Source: Sphingopyxis sp. LC363 (GTDB taxonomy: Bacteria; Pseudomonadota; Alphaproteobacteria; Sphingomonadales; Sphingomonadaceae). Taken from it: a stretch of DNA of 64,000 nt. The stretch is from the NCBI RefSeq assembly GCF_000756385.1, contig NZ_JNFC01000005.1, positions 1 to 64,000 of the forward strand. Direction: 5' to 3'. Shown here piece after piece: positions 1-10,055 of this stretch; position 1 is the stretch's first letter, and every line of letters starts with the position of its first letter. The position numbers were made by a program, and so were the translations under genes. A model generated the notes under the pieces. That model had not been told where the DNA came from. It did no database searches and was given only the letters and a program-made list of their open reading frames with translations.

Positions 1-11
1 GGCGGGGGTTG

Positions 12-57
12 GGGGTGGGGTCTATCGGCCTTGCGCAAGGCCGATAGACCCCACCCC
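12..57. repeat. 46-nt perfect palindrome
   Basis: Position i pairs with position 69-i over the whole interval without a mismatch; the centre is TTGCGCAA at 31-38. It lies downstream of the DUF1467 gene that ends the nuo-birA-coaX-rnj transcript. It could act as a transcription end or be a copy of a palindromic repeat family. There is no adjacent T-run on either strand, so a classical intrinsic terminator is not clear. Confidence 0.85.
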
Positions 58-92
58 ACTACGACCAGGCAGCAAGCTGCCAAGTCTGCGTT

Positions 93-116
93 GCCCCTCC
101 CCTGAAGGGGAGGGGC
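93..116. repeat. Stem-loop, possible transcription end of the nuo-rnj operon
   Basis: GCCCCTCCCCT at 93-103 pairs perfectly with AGGGGAGGGGC at 106-116 around a 2-nt centre. The CCCCTCCC arm resembles the arms of the repeats at 20.05 kb and 42.49 kb. It lies 74 nt beyond the DUF1467 stop codon. No long T-run follows on the minus strand, so a terminator role is inferred only from position. Confidence 0.6.
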
Positions 117-189
117 TAAATTACCGCAACGTCCGCTCATCACCCCAAAGCCGACGATGCCAGAGCGACAATCGTGCCTGCCGGGGAAC

Positions 190-450
190 TCAGGCCCGCC
201 CGGTCAGCACGTCCGGGTCGGCCCAGCCGTTCACATAGGCGGTATAATAGAGCACAAAGGCAACCGCTGCGGCGATAGTCATCTGCAGCATGATACGCCC
301 CGGACGAAAACGCGCGGGTGCACCGCGATCCTGCCCCGGCACGAACGGCTCATCGTCGTCGCTCACGCGTCGCCCGTGAAAGGGCAGAACGAAAAAAGCG
401 CTGAACACCCAGAATAGCGTGAAGATCGCGAGCGCCGAGGTCCATTTCAT
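190..450 (-). CDS. DUF1467 family small membrane protein
   Basis: An 86-residue protein with two predicted membrane helices, one at about residues 5-24 and one at about 55-73, separated by a charged loop containing DDDEPF. Size, topology and position match the alphaproteobacterial DUF1467 family, whose function is not known. It starts 12 nt after the rnj stop and is the last gene of the nuo-birA-coaX-rnj run, so it is probably co-transcribed. The ATG at 450 begins with MKWTSA, typical of the family. Its constant placement behind rnj says little about function. Confidence 0.8.
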   Translation of the reverse strand: MKWTSALAIFTLFWVFSAFFVLPFHGRRVSDDDEPFVPGQDRGAPARFRPGRIMLQMTIAAAVAFVLYYTAYVNGWADPDVLTGRA

Positions 451-462
451 CGCGATCGCTCC

Positions 463-2097
463 TCAGACATCGACGAGCATGACATCGACGACGGGCTTTT
501 TCCCCGTCCAGTCGGTCGCGACGCGGCGCACGCCCAGCCGGATCGCCTCGCGCAGCTTGTCTTCTTCGCGTGCGGGGCCGGTGGCGGCCTGCTCGGCCGC
601 CTCGCGCATTTCGTCGATAAAGGCTTCGCGCTCATCCTCGACCGGCACACCGCGATAACTGATCGCGCTTTCGACGAAGGCCTTGCCGGAGAAGATCGCC
701 GCAACGGTTATATGGCCGTTGAGCGACAGCTTGCGCCGCTCGTTGATCGTCTCGCCGTCGGCGGGAAGGATGACGTCGCCGTCGAGGATCAACCGCCCCG
801 CGCGCACGCGTTCGACGATCTTCGCCTTGCCCGGCGCCAGTTTCACCAGATCGCCATTTTCCTGCACCAGCGCGTCGGGCACGCCCTTTTCGAGCGCGAA
901 GCGCGCCTGTTCGTGCATATGACGAATCTCGCCATGCACGGGCACGACGAGCTTCGGCCGCAGCCAGCCATAAAGCGCGGCAAGCTCAGGTTGCCCCGGA
1001 TGGCCGCTGACATGGATATGCGCCTGCTTCTCGGTCACCGTCAGCACATCTTTTGCCGCAAGCTGGTTCATGATCCGCCCGATCGCGACCTCGTTGCCCG
1101 GGATCTGCTTCGACGAGAAGACGACAGTGTCGCCCGCCTCGAGCTTGATCTGGTGGATGTCTGCCGCCATGCGCGCGAGCGCGGCGCGCGGTTCGCCCTG
1201 GCCTCCCGTGGCGATCACCATCACCTTGTCGCGCGGCAGACGCATCGCCTCGTCGAAATCGACCGTCGGCGGGAAATCCTTCAAATAGCCGACCGAACGC
1301 GCGACGCCGAGAATGCGGTCGAGCGAACGCCCCGCGACGCACAGGCTGCGCCCGGTGGCCTTCGCAACTTCGCCCAGCGTCGCGAGCCGTGCGGCGTTCG
1401 ATGCGAAGGTGGTGACGACCACGCGCCCCTTGGCCGCGCCGACCGCTTGTTCCAGTCCTTCGCGAAGCGCCCCTTCGCTGCCCGAGGCCTCGGCGTTGAA
1501 GGCGTTGGTCGAATCGCACACGAGCACATCGACGCCCTCGTCGCCGATCGCGGTCAGCGCCGCGACGGTCGCGGGCACGCCGAGGATCGGTTCCTCGTCG
1601 AGCTTCCAGTCGCCGGTGTGGAAGACACGGCCGTAAGGCGTGTCGATCACCACCGCGCTCATTTCGAGAATCGAGTGCGCGAGCGGGACGAGGCGGATGC
1701 CGAACGGGCCAATCCGGAAATTGTCGTCGATATCGACCACCTTGATCTCGACTTCATTTTCCAGCCCCTCTTCGGCGAGCTTGTGCGCGATCAGCCCCGC
1801 GGTGAAGCGGTTCGCATAGAGCGGCACACCGAGCTCGGCGGCGAGATAGGGGATGGCGCCGATATGATCCTCATGCCCGTGCGTCAATATGATGCCGAGC
1901 AGGTCCTTCTTCCGGTCCTCGATGAATTCGAGGTCGGGCATAACGATGTCGATGCCCGGATAATCGTGGCTGCCAAAGGTCACGCCCAGATCGGCCATGA
2001 TCCATTTGCCGTCGCAGCCATAGAGATTGGCGTTCATGCCGATCTCGCCCGATCCGCCCAGCGCGAGAAAAAGCAGCTCCTTGCCCGGAGTCGTCAT
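463..2097 (-). CDS. rnj: Ribonuclease J
   Basis: A 544-residue metallo-beta-lactamase / beta-CASP ribonuclease. The N-terminal fold carries the zinc-ligand motif [10 protein letters not shown] at about residues 70-80, and further metal and CASP motifs follow (HTGDWKLDE; the KQIPGNE region; HVSGHPGQ). RNase J has 5'-to-3' exo- and endonuclease activity in mRNA decay and rRNA maturation in the cytoplasm. The start at 2097 ([15 protein letters not shown]) overlaps the coaX stop as ATGA, favouring it over an upstream extension that would run through coaX. Length is normal for the family. Confidence 0.95.
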   Translation of the reverse strand: MTTPGKELLFLALGGSGEIGMNANLYGCDGKWIMADLGVTFGSHDYPGIDIVMPDLEFIEDRKKDLLGIILTHGHEDHIGAIPYLAAELGVPLYANRFTAGLIAHKLAEEGLENEVEIKVVDIDDNFRIGPFGIRLVPLAHSILEMSAVVIDTPYGRVFHTGDWKLDEEPILGVPATVAALTAIGDEGVDVLVCDSTNAFNAEASGSEGALREGLEQAVGAAKGRVVVTTFASNAARLATLGEVAKATGRSLCVAGRSLDRILGVARSVGYLKDFPPTVDFDEAMRLPRDKVMVIATGGQGEPRAALARMAADIHQIKLEAGDTVVFSSKQIPGNEVAIGRIMNQLAAKDVLTVTEKQAHIHVSGHPGQPELAALYGWLRPKLVVPVHGEIRHMHEQARFALEKGVPDALVQENGDLVKLAPGKAKIVERVRAGRLILDGDVILPADGETINERRKLSLNGHITVAAIFSGKAFVESAISYRGVPVEDEREAFIDEMREAAEQAATGPAREEDKLREAIRLGVRRVATDWTGKKPVVDVMLVDV

Positions 2098-2879
2098 ATT
2101 ATTGGCTTTCGTTGATGATAGAGGTGCATCAGCCCGTTCAGCGTCAGATCGGGTTCGATACGATCGAACAGGTGCGCCTGTTCCTGGAATAGCGTCGCGA
2201 GACCGCCCGTCGCGACGACGGTGAGCGGCTTGCCGATCTCGGCTTTCATGCGCGCGATGAGCCCTTCCATCATCGCGACATAGCCCCAATAGACGCCGAT
2301 CAGCATCTGGCTTTCGGTGGTCCGCCCGATAACGCTGTCGGTCGCCGGCGCCTCGATCGCGATGCGCGGCAGTTTCGCCGCCGCCGCGACCAATGCCTCC
2401 AACGACAGATTGACCCCGGGCGCGATGATTCCGCCCATATAGGCGCCGTCGGGGCCGATATGGTCGAGCGTCGTCGCGGTGCCGAAGCTGATTACGAGCT
2501 TGTCCTTGCCGGGCTCGACCGCCTGCGCCGAAATCGCGTTGCACGCGCGGTCGGCGCCGACCGATTGCGGCTCGTCGACCTTGAGCGCGATGCCCCAGCT
2601 CACCGGATCGCGTCCCGCGACGAGCGCGTCGACGCCGAAATATTTGTGGGCGAGCAGCTGGAGATTGTGGAGCGCTCGCGGGACGACGGTCGAGATGATC
2701 ACCGCGTCGACCTCGCGGCGCTCATGGCCTTCGATCCGCATCAGCTGGTCGAGCCACACCATATATTCGTCGGCGGTGCGCCGGTCGTCGGTCGCGATCC
2801 GCCAGCGCGCGAGGAGTTCGGTGCCGCGGAACAGCGCAAATTTGGCATTGGTGTTGCCGACGTCGATCGCGAGCAGCAT
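2094..2879 (-). CDS. coaX: Type III pantothenate kinase
   Basis: A 261-residue ASKHA-fold kinase starting [14 protein letters not shown], the DxGNTN phosphate motif of CoaX. It phosphorylates pantothenate in the first step of CoA synthesis, and this type is not feedback-inhibited by CoA. Further family motifs are GADRACNA, the [10 protein letters not shown] region and the YMGGIIAPG segment. It begins directly after the birA stop (no gap) and overlaps rnj by 4 nt, so translation is probably coupled. No ORF for a type I kinase is seen nearby. Confidence 0.95.
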   Translation of the reverse strand: MLLAIDVGNTNAKFALFRGTELLARWRIATDDRRTADEYMVWLDQLMRIEGHERREVDAVIISTVVPRALHNLQLLAHKYFGVDALVAGRDPVSWGIALKVDEPQSVGADRACNAISAQAVEPGKDKLVISFGTATTLDHIGPDGAYMGGIIAPGVNLSLEALVAAAAKLPRIAIEAPATDSVIGRTTESQMLIGVYWGYVAMMEGLIARMKAEIGKPLTVVATGGLATLFQEQAHLFDRIEPDLTLNGLMHLYHQRKPII

Positions 2880-3608
2880 CTATTTCCCCTCCTCGACCGG
2901 ACGGCGTAGTTCGATGTCGCCCGCATGGATCAGCATGACTTCCCCGTCCGCGCGGCGCAAGCGCAGCGCACCGTCGGCGGCGAGCCCGTCGAACGTCCCG
3001 TCGATGTCCTGCTCCAATACGCGGAGCGGCGTCCCGACCGGATGCCCAAGCGGCAGCCACGCGCGGACGATGCTTTCGACGCCCTCGTGCCGCCAGGTCC
3101 AGAGCGCATCGACCAGCGCGACGGCCAGCGCCTCGGCGAAGCGATCGCGGTCGATCGCAACGCCGCACTCGGCGAAGCAGAAGGTTTTGCGATCGGGCAG
3201 TTCGGGCGCCGACGCCAGATTGACCCCGATGCCGATCACCACGCTATCGCCGCTACGCTCAAGGAGGATGCCTGAACATTTCGCGCCATCGACCAGCAGG
3301 TCGTTCGGCCATTTGAGTTCGAGCGGAACCGAGGGCGCGAAAATCTTTACGACCTTCGCCAGTGCGACCGCGACAACGAGCGCGAGCGTCGCCGGCGACG
3401 GATCGCTCGCGGTCAGCCGGACGACGGTCGAGCCCATGAAATTTCCCAAGCCGTCGCCCCACACCCGACCCAAACGGCCGCGCCCGGCGGTCTGGCGGTC
3501 GGCGACCAGCCAATGCCCCTCGCCGACATGCTCGCCGCCTGCCAGCCGCGCCAGCAGGTCGGCGTTGGTCGAGCCTGTCTGCTGGGTCCGCTCGATCGGC
3601 GGGGTCAG
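2880..3608 (-). CDS. birA: Biotin-[acetyl-CoA-carboxylase] ligase, probable CTG start
   Basis: The catalytic domain of biotin protein ligase, without an N-terminal DNA-binding domain, so an enzyme and not a repressor. Conserved parts are TGSTNADLL near the N-terminus, ADRQTAGRGR (biotin/ATP loop), KWPNDLLV and GIGVNL. It attaches biotin to carboxyl carrier proteins. No ATG, GTG or TTG lies in frame between nuoN and the conserved TGSTN motif. The in-frame CTG at 3608 overlaps the nuoN stop as CTGA, and GGGG lies about 6 nt upstream, giving 242 residues. A TTG at 3473 would delete the essential GRGR loop. The start is inferred; the gene identity is firm. Confidence 0.88.
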   Translation of the reverse strand: MTPPIERTQQTGSTNADLLARLAGGEHVGEGHWLVADRQTAGRGRLGRVWGDGLGNFMGSTVVRLTASDPSPATLALVVAVALAKVVKIFAPSVPLELKWPNDLLVDGAKCSGILLERSGDSVVIGIGVNLASAPELPDRKTFCFAECGVAIDRDRFAEALAVALVDALWTWRHEGVESIVRAWLPLGHPVGTPLRVLEQDIDGTFDGLAADGALRLRRADGEVMLIHAGDIELRRPVEEGK

Positions 3609-5038
3609 AAGAGCCCCGCCGCCGCGCCGGCCGAAAGAACCGCCAGTGCAGGGATGAAGAGATAGCCGATGACCGAGAGCCAGAGAGCGCTCGCGGTAAT
3701 CACCGCATCCTCGACGATCGCCCCGCCGCCCTTCGGAAATTCGGTGTCCGACTTGTCGTCGAAATACATCGTCTTGATGATCGCGATATAATAGAAAGCG
3801 CCGATCACCGAAGCGACGATGCCCGCAACCGCCAGCGGCACGAGGTTCGCGTTCACCGCGGCCTCGAACACCAGATATTTCGGCCAGAAACCGAACAGCG
3901 GCGGGATGCCTGCAAGGCTGAACAGAAACACCGCCATCGCCGCGGCGAGCCCCGGGCGGCGCTGCGACAGGCCGGCGAGCGCCGGAATGCTCTCGACCTG
4001 ATTGCCGCCCTCATCGTGCAACTGGAGCACGACGAGGAAGGCGCCGAGCGTCGTCAGCATATAGACGAGCAGATAGGTCAGCACGCCCTCGACCCCCTGC
4101 TGCGTCCCCGCCGCAAGGCCGATGAGCATGAAGCCGACATTGTTGATCGACGAATAGGCGAGCAGGCGCTTGATATTCTTCTGCCCGATCGCCCCGACCG
4201 CGCCGAGGATGATCGACGCGAGCGCGAGGAAGATGACGATCTGCTGCCACGCGCCGGCCGCGGGGCCCATCGCGTCGATCACGACGCGCGTCATCAGCGC
4301 CATCGCCGCGACCTTCGGCGCGGTGGCGAAGAAGGTCGTCACCGGGGTCGGCGCGCCCTCATAGACGTCGGGCGTCCACATGTGGAACGGCACCGCGCTA
4401 ATCTTGAAGCCGAGACCCGCGAGCACGAAGACGATGCCGAAGATGAGCCCGATGTTGAGCTCGCCTCCCATCGCCTTTGCGATGCCCGCAAAATCCGTGG
4501 TGCCCGAAAAGCCGTAGAGCAAAGAAATGCCATAGAGCAGCATGCCCGACGCCAGCGCGCCGAGGACGAAATATTTGAGGCCCGCTTCGCTCGACCGCTC
4601 GTCGGTGCGCATGAAGCTCGCCAGCACATAGGCGGCAAGACTGTTGAGCTCGAGCCCGACGTACAGCGTCATCAGGTCGCGCGACGAGGCCATGATCCCC
4701 ATGCCAAGCGCGGCGAACAGGATCAAAGCCGGATATTCGGCGCGCATTCCGCCGCAGAAGAAGCGCGGCGCGACGACGATGCAGACGAAGCTCGCGGCAT
4801 AGATCAGTAGTTTGGCGAAGCCGCCGAAGCTGTCTACCGAGAGCGTGCCCGAAAAGACCGTCGCCTCGACCCCGAACAGCGCAACCGCGGCGGCAGCTGC
4901 CGCAGCGAGCGTCAGCAGCGCGCTGAGCTGGTAGAGGCCGACCTGCCGGTCACCGACGAAGGTGCCGAGCATCAGCGTGATGAGCCCGCCGATCGTCAGG
5001 ATCAGCTCGGGCCAGATGAGCGCGAGATCGGCGGTCAT
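3605..5038 (-). CDS. nuoN: NADH-quinone oxidoreductase subunit N
   Basis: A 477-residue antiporter-like membrane subunit of complex I with about 14 predicted helices, related to NuoL and NuoM. It belongs to the proton-pumping arm in the cytoplasmic membrane. Family landmarks are PFHMWTPDVYEGAPTPVT, with the conserved helix-breaking region, and KRLLAYSSINNVGF. The ATG at 5038 ([14 protein letters not shown]) overlaps the nuoM stop as ATGA; longer upstream in-frame sequence lies inside nuoM and is not used. It is the last structural gene of complex I and is followed without a gap by birA. Confidence 0.97.
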   Translation of the reverse strand: MTADLALIWPELILTIGGLITLMLGTFVGDRQVGLYQLSALLTLAAAAAAAVALFGVEATVFSGTLSVDSFGGFAKLLIYAASFVCIVVAPRFFCGGMRAEYPALILFAALGMGIMASSRDLMTLYVGLELNSLAAYVLASFMRTDERSSEAGLKYFVLGALASGMLLYGISLLYGFSGTTDFAGIAKAMGGELNIGLIFGIVFVLAGLGFKISAVPFHMWTPDVYEGAPTPVTTFFATAPKVAAMALMTRVVIDAMGPAAGAWQQIVIFLALASIILGAVGAIGQKNIKRLLAYSSINNVGFMLIGLAAGTQQGVEGVLTYLLVYMLTTLGAFLVVLQLHDEGGNQVESIPALAGLSQRRPGLAAAMAVFLFSLAGIPPLFGFWPKYLVFEAAVNANLVPLAVAGIVASVIGAFYYIAIIKTMYFDDKSDTEFPKGGGAIVEDAVITASALWLSVIGYLFIPALAVLSAGAAAGLF

Positions 5039-6588
5039 TGGACGCCTCCCGCATGGCTCGATCCGTGGGCGGCTTCTCCGTGCGCGGCAGCCGGCTTGGG
5101 CTTGCCGGCGGCAAGATGCGCGTCGCCCGCGGGCCTCGCGGGAGCGAGGCGCGCAACGACCGTCGTCACATCGCCGCGCATCGGCGCGAGGAAGCTTTCG
5201 GGATAGACGCCCATCCACAGCGCCACGGCGGCGAGCGGGGCCATGATCGCCCATTCGCGTGCGTTCAGATCGGGCATCGCCTTCACATCGTCCTTGGTGA
5301 GTTCGCCGAACACGACGCGGCGGTAGAGATAGAGCATGTACGCGGCGCCGAGGATGATGCCGGTGGTGCAAACGAAGGCGACGACGCTCGACGCTTCATA
5401 GATGCCGAGCAGACTCAGGAATTCGCCGACGAAGCCGCTGGTCCCCGGCAGGCCGATCGACGCCATGGTGAACAGCATAAAGAAGAGCGCATAGGCCGGC
5501 ATGTTCACCGCAAGCCCGCCGTAGCGGTCGATCTCGCGCGTGTGCAGCCGGTCATAGATCACGCCGACGCAGAAGAAGAGCGCGGCCGAGACGACACCAT
5601 GGCTGAGCATGATGATCAGCGCGCCTTCGATCCCCTGCTGGTTGAAGGCGAAGAGACCCGCGGTGACGATCGCCATATGCGCGACCGACGAGTAAGCGAT
5701 CAGCTTCTTCATGTCGTTCTGCGCCAGCGCGACGAGGCTGGTGTAGACCACCGCGATCATCGACAGGCCGAAAACGATCCACATCAATTGAGCGGACGCA
5801 TCGGGGAACATCGGCATCATGAAGCGGATGAAACCATAGGCACCGAGCTTCAGCAGCACGCCCGCAAGGATCATCGACCCCGCGGTCGGCGCCTGCACAT
5901 GCGCGTCGGGAAGCCAGGTGTGGACGGGCCACATCGGCATCTTGACCGCAAGGCTGGCGAAGAAGGCGAGCCACAGCCAGGTCTGCATCGCGGGCGGGAA
6001 ATCATAGTTCAGCAGCGTCGGAATGTCGGTCGTTCCCGCTTCCATGATCATCGCGATCATCGCGATCAGCATCAGCACCGATCCGAGCAGCGTGTAGAGG
6101 AAGAATTTGAACGCCGCATATTTGCGGTTCGCCCCGCCCCAGATGCCGATGATGAAATACATCGGGATCAGTCCGGCTTCGAAGAAGATGTAAAAGAGCA
6201 GCAGGTCCTGCGCCATGAAGACGCCGATCATGACGACTTCCATGATCAGGAACATCGCCATGTAGAGCCCGACGCGTTGCTTGATCGCATCCCAGCTCGC
6301 GAGGATGCAGAGCGGCATCAGGAAGACGCTGAGCATGATCAGCATCAGCGCCATGCCGTCGATACCGAGCGCCCACTGAAAACGCCCGAACAGGTCGGCG
6401 CGCTCGGTGAACTGCCACTGCGCGCCGCCGATGTCGAAATTCGCCCAGAGGATGCAGCCGAGGACAAAGGTCGCCAGCGTCGCGCCGAGAGCGACGAAGC
6501 GCGACATCTTGTCGCCGACGAACAGACAGACGATGGCGGCGATCGCGGGGACCGCCAGCATCAGCGAAAGGATGGGAAGCCCGCTCAC
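5035..6588 (-). CDS. nuoM: NADH-quinone oxidoreductase subunit M
   Basis: A 517-residue Mrp-antiporter-like subunit of the complex I membrane arm. Landmarks are [18 protein letters not shown], the conserved lysine-bearing helices, and [12 protein letters not shown]. It starts with GTG at 6588, overlapping the nuoL stop as GTGA. The C-terminus after the last helix is Ala/Pro/His-rich ([20 protein letters not shown]) and not part of the conserved core. Its stop overlaps the nuoN start by 4 nt. Confidence 0.97.
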   Translation of the reverse strand: MSGLPILSLMLAVPAIAAIVCLFVGDKMSRFVALGATLATFVLGCILWANFDIGGAQWQFTERADLFGRFQWALGIDGMALMLIMLSVFLMPLCILASWDAIKQRVGLYMAMFLIMEVVMIGVFMAQDLLLFYIFFEAGLIPMYFIIGIWGGANRKYAAFKFFLYTLLGSVLMLIAMIAMIMEAGTTDIPTLLNYDFPPAMQTWLWLAFFASLAVKMPMWPVHTWLPDAHVQAPTAGSMILAGVLLKLGAYGFIRFMMPMFPDASAQLMWIVFGLSMIAVVYTSLVALAQNDMKKLIAYSSVAHMAIVTAGLFAFNQQGIEGALIIMLSHGVVSAALFFCVGVIYDRLHTREIDRYGGLAVNMPAYALFFMLFTMASIGLPGTSGFVGEFLSLLGIYEASSVVAFVCTTGIILGAAYMLYLYRRVVFGELTKDDVKAMPDLNAREWAIMAPLAAVALWMGVYPESFLAPMRGDVTTVVARLAPARPAGDAHLAAGKPKPAAAHGEAAHGSSHAGGVQ

Positions 6589-8636
6589 AGGAAATTCACC
6601 ATGGCCCAGCTGGCGAGGCCGACAAGACCGAGCAGCATCACAAACGCATATCCATAAACATAACCCGATTGCAGCCGGACCGCGAGACGGGTCCCCCCTT
6701 GGACGAGCGCCGCGGCGCCATCGGGACCGAAGCGGTCGATGGTGCCTTCATCCCCTCGCTTCCAGAAGAAGCGGCCGATCGCGAAGGCGGGCTTCACGAA
6801 GAGGATGTTGTAGAGCTCGTCGAAATACCATTTGTTGTACAGGAACTGGTGGAGCAGCTTGAACTGCGCAACGAAGCGCGCCGGCAGGCTGGTGTTGCGG
6901 ATATAGCTGTTCCAAGCGAGGAACAGGCCGATCGCCATCACCGCGAACGGCGTCCACTTCACCCAGGTCGGAACCTCGTGCGCGGCGTGCATCAGATGCT
7001 CGTCGAAAGCGATGCTGCCCTTCCAGAAGGCAAGCCCTTCCTCGGGATAGATGAAGGGGTGCGCGAAGACGAAGCCCGCGAACACCGCGCCGATCGACAG
7101 CACGACCAGCGGGATGAGCATGCTGACCGGGCTTTCGTGCGGGTGATAGCCCGCGGTGCCGTCGCCGTGCGCATCATGATGGTGATGCGCATGGGCATGA
7201 TCGTCGGCCGAATGCTCCTCGGAGGGATCCTCATGCTCGCCATGCACCGCATGCTGGATATGCTCGCTCTCTTCCCAGCGCGGCTTGCCGTAGAAGGTCA
7301 GGAAGACCAGGCGCCACGAATAGAAGCTCGTGAGCAGCGCGGCAAAGATGCCGACCCAGAAAGCGACCACGCCGCCGCCTCCGGCAGCGAAGGCCGCTTC
7401 GAGGATGCCGTCCTTCGAGTGGAAGCCAGCAAAGCCCGCGACGCCCGCGATACCGACGCCGGTGATCGCCAGCGTGCCCATCATCATCGCCCAGAAGGTG
7501 AGCGGGATATGCTTCCTGAGGCCGCCATAATAGCGCATGTCCTGTTCGTGGTGCATCGCATGGATCACCGAACCGGCACCGAGGAACAGCAGCGCCTTGA
7601 AGAAGGCGTGCGTAAACAGGTGGAACATCGCCGCGCCATAGGCGCCGACACCCGCGGCAAAGAACATATAGCCGAGCTGCGAACAGGTCGAATAGGCGAT
7701 GACGCGCTTGATGTCCCACTGTGTCGTGCCGACGGTCGCGGCGAACAGGCAGGTCGCCGCGCCGACGAAGGTAACGACGCCGAGCGCAATCGGCGCGGTT
7801 TCGAACATCGGCGACAGGCGGCACACCATGAAGACGCCCGCGGTGACCATCGTCGCGGCGTGGATCAGCGCCGACACCGGGGTCGGGCCTTCCATCGCGT
7901 CGGGAAGCCAAGTGTGGAGGCCGAGCTGCGCCGACTTGCCCATCGCGCCGATGAACAGCAGCAGGCAGAGGATCGTCATCGTGTCGAGACGCATCCCCAT
8001 GAAGGTGATGCTGCTGCCAGCCATGCCCGGCGCCGCGGCGAGGATCTCGGGGATCGAGACGGTGCCGAAGACGAGGAAGGTGCCGAAGATTCCGAGCATG
8101 AAGCCCAGATCGCCGACGCGGTTCACGACGAACGCCTTGATCGCGGCGGCGTTGGCGCTCGGCTTCTTGTACCAGAAACCGATGAGCAGATAGGATGCGA
8201 GGCCGACACCTTCCCAGCCGAAGAACATCTGGACAAGATTGTTCGCGGTCACGAGCATCAGCATCGCGAAGGTGAAGAGCGACAGATAGGCGAAGAAGCG
8301 CGGCTGGTCCGGATCCTCCTCCATATAGCCCCAGCTGTAGAGGTGGACGAGCGCCGACACCGTCGTGATCACGACGAGCATCACCGCGGTCAGCGTATCG
8401 ACGCGCAATTCCCAGTTGAACTGGAGCGCGCCCGAGCTCACCCAGTGCAGCACCGGGGTCACGCCAGCTTCGCCGGTGCCCATCACGAACGACAGGAAGA
8501 TCGGCCAGCTCAAGGCGCAGCTGGTGAACAGCGCGCCCGTCGTGATGATTTTCGACGGCACATTGCCGATCACGCGCTGGCCGAGCCCTGCAACAAGCGC
8601 CGCCAAGAGCGGCAGGAATACGATCGCCTGGATCAC
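6585..8636 (-). CDS. nuoL: NADH-quinone oxidoreductase subunit L
   Basis: A 683-residue distal proton-pumping subunit of complex I, with the long C-terminal lateral helix expected of NuoL. Motifs: [20 protein letters not shown] and [15 protein letters not shown]. The start is GTG at 8636 ([11 protein letters not shown]). Around residues 457-502 a loop contains 14 histidines with several Asp/Glu (core [14 protein letters not shown]), a possible metal-binding insertion. It lies 4 nt after nuoK and overlaps nuoM by 4 nt. Confidence 0.97.
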   Translation of the reverse strand: MIQAIVFLPLLAALVAGLGQRVIGNVPSKIITTGALFTSCALSWPIFLSFVMGTGEAGVTPVLHWVSSGALQFNWELRVDTLTAVMLVVITTVSALVHLYSWGYMEEDPDQPRFFAYLSLFTFAMLMLVTANNLVQMFFGWEGVGLASYLLIGFWYKKPSANAAAIKAFVVNRVGDLGFMLGIFGTFLVFGTVSIPEILAAAPGMAGSSITFMGMRLDTMTILCLLLFIGAMGKSAQLGLHTWLPDAMEGPTPVSALIHAATMVTAGVFMVCRLSPMFETAPIALGVVTFVGAATCLFAATVGTTQWDIKRVIAYSTCSQLGYMFFAAGVGAYGAAMFHLFTHAFFKALLFLGAGSVIHAMHHEQDMRYYGGLRKHIPLTFWAMMMGTLAITGVGIAGVAGFAGFHSKDGILEAAFAAGGGGVVAFWVGIFAALLTSFYSWRLVFLTFYGKPRWEESEHIQHAVHGEHEDPSEEHSADDHAHAHHHHDAHGDGTAGYHPHESPVSMLIPLVVLSIGAVFAGFVFAHPFIYPEEGLAFWKGSIAFDEHLMHAAHEVPTWVKWTPFAVMAIGLFLAWNSYIRNTSLPARFVAQFKLLHQFLYNKWYFDELYNILFVKPAFAIGRFFWKRGDEGTIDRFGPDGAAALVQGGTRLAVRLQSGYVYGYAFVMLLGLVGLASWAMVNFL

Positions 8637-8640
8637 CGGC

Positions 8641-8946
8641 TTACCCCTTCATCCGGTTGGCATCGTCGACGGCAATGGTGCCGCGGCCGCGGAAATAGAT
8701 AACGAGAATGGCGAGACCGATCGCGGCTTCACCCGCGGCGACGGTCAGCACGAACATCGAGAAGACTTGGCCCACGAGATCGCCGAGCGCCGCGCTGAAC
8801 GCGACGAGGTTGATGTTCACCGCGAGCAGGATCAGCTCGATCGCCATCAGGATAACGATGATATTCTTGCGGTTGATGAAGATGCCGAGCACGCCCAATG
8901 TGAACAGCACCGCAGAAACGGCGAGATAATGGCCGACCGAAATCAC
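8641..8946 (-). CDS. nuoK: NADH-quinone oxidoreductase subunit K
   Basis: A 101-residue, three-helix subunit of the complex I membrane arm, homologous to mitochondrial ND4L. It has the expected buried glutamates ([11 protein letters not shown] and [11 protein letters not shown]), which take part in proton transfer in the family. The ATG at 8946 (MISVGHYL) overlaps the nuoJ stop by 4 nt. Length is exactly that of the family. Confidence 0.97.
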   Translation of the reverse strand: MISVGHYLAVSAVLFTLGVLGIFINRKNIIVILMAIELILLAVNINLVAFSAALGDLVGQVFSMFVLTVAAGEAAIGLAILVIYFRGRGTIAVDDANRMKG

Positions 8947-9554
8947 AATTCCATCCCCTGCCCGACGCCCGGATCGACGAGGCGCGTCGCCTCTTCGGGA
9001 CGGCGCCGGTTCTGCGCCGAAATATTCTGGATGCGAACGCCACCGCGCGTGCGATGTGTCAGCACGATCGCGCCGATCATTGCGACGAGAAGAACGATGC
9101 CCGCCGCCTCGAACAGGAAGATATACTTCGTGTAGAGCAGTTCGCCGATCTGCTGGATATTGCTCTTGTCGCTGACGACCGGCGCCGCGCGCGCGGCGAG
9201 GTCGACCCCGCCCGCCTGCCAGGCGCCGACCGCGAACACCAGCTCGGCCGCCAAGATGATCGCGACGAGCGCACCGAGCGGCAGATAACGCACGAAACCG
9301 GCACGCAGTTCAGCGAAATCGATGTCGAGCATCATTACGACGAACAGGAACAGCACCGCGACCGCGCCGACATAGACGATGACGAGCAGCATCGCGATGA
9401 ATTCGGCTCCCGCGAGCAGCATCAGTCCCGCCGCGTTGAAGAAGGCGAGGATCAGCCACATGACGCTGTGGACGGGGTTGCGCGCGAAGATCACCATCGC
9501 CGCGGAGGCGATGACGATCGTCGCGAAGAGGTAGAAGGCGAAGAGCTGGATCAT
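8943..9554 (-). CDS. nuoJ: NADH-quinone oxidoreductase subunit J
   Basis: A 203-residue, five-helix membrane subunit homologous to ND6. The third helix holds the conserved glycine-rich [19 protein letters not shown] segment, a hinge between quinone chemistry and proton pumping in the family. The start at 9554 ([10 protein letters not shown]) lies 12 nt after the nuoI stop. The soluble C-terminus after residue 170 is variable, as usual. Confidence 0.97.
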   Translation of the reverse strand: MIQLFAFYLFATIVIASAAMVIFARNPVHSVMWLILAFFNAAGLMLLAGAEFIAMLLVIVYVGAVAVLFLFVVMMLDIDFAELRAGFVRYLPLGALVAIILAAELVFAVGAWQAGGVDLAARAAPVVSDKSNIQQIGELLYTKYIFLFEAAGIVLLVAMIGAIVLTHRTRGGVRIQNISAQNRRRPEEATRLVDPGVGQGMEL

Positions 9555-9566
9555 GTGCGCGCGCCC

Positions 9567-10055
9567 TTATCGCCAGGGCGCGTCGGCGGCAAGATTCGCC
9601 GCGATCGCGCGTTCCCATTTGTCGCCGTTGGCGAGCAGCTTGGCCTTGTCATAGAGCAGTTCTTCGCGCGTTTCGGTCGCGAATTCGAAGTTCGGCCCCT
9701 CGACCACCGCATCGACCGGGCATGCTTCCTGACAGAAGCCGCAATAGATGCACTTGGTCATGTCGATGTCGTAGCGCGTCGTGCGGCGCGAACCGTCTTC
9801 GCGCGGTTCGGCCTCGATCGTGATCGCCTGCGCCGGGCACACCGCCTCGCACAGCTTGCACGCGATGCAGCGTTCCTCGCCGTTCGGATAGCGGCGCAGC
9901 GCATGCTCGCCGCGGAAACGCGGGCTCAGCGGGTTTTTCTCGAACGGATAGTTGATCGTCGCCTTCGGCTTGAAGAAATATTTCAGCGTGAGGGCGTGCG
10001 CCTTCACAAACTCCCACAGCGTGAAGCTTTTGATGAGGTGGGCAATGGTACTCAT
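9567..10055 (-). CDS. nuoI: NADH-quinone oxidoreductase subunit I
   Basis: A 162-residue ferredoxin-like subunit of the peripheral arm carrying two [4Fe-4S] clusters, N6a and N6b. Both ligand motifs are intact: [12 protein letters not shown] and [12 protein letters not shown]. It passes electrons from NuoG towards NuoB. The N-terminus is an amphipathic helix resting on the membrane arm. The start at 10055 overlaps the nuoH stop as ATGA. Confidence 0.97.
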   Translation of the reverse strand: MSTIAHLIKSFTLWEFVKAHALTLKYFFKPKATINYPFEKNPLSPRFRGEHALRRYPNGEERCIACKLCEAVCPAQAITIEAEPREDGSRRTTRYDIDMTKCIYCGFCQEACPVDAVVEGPNFEFATETREELLYDKAKLLANGDKWERAIAANLAADAPWR

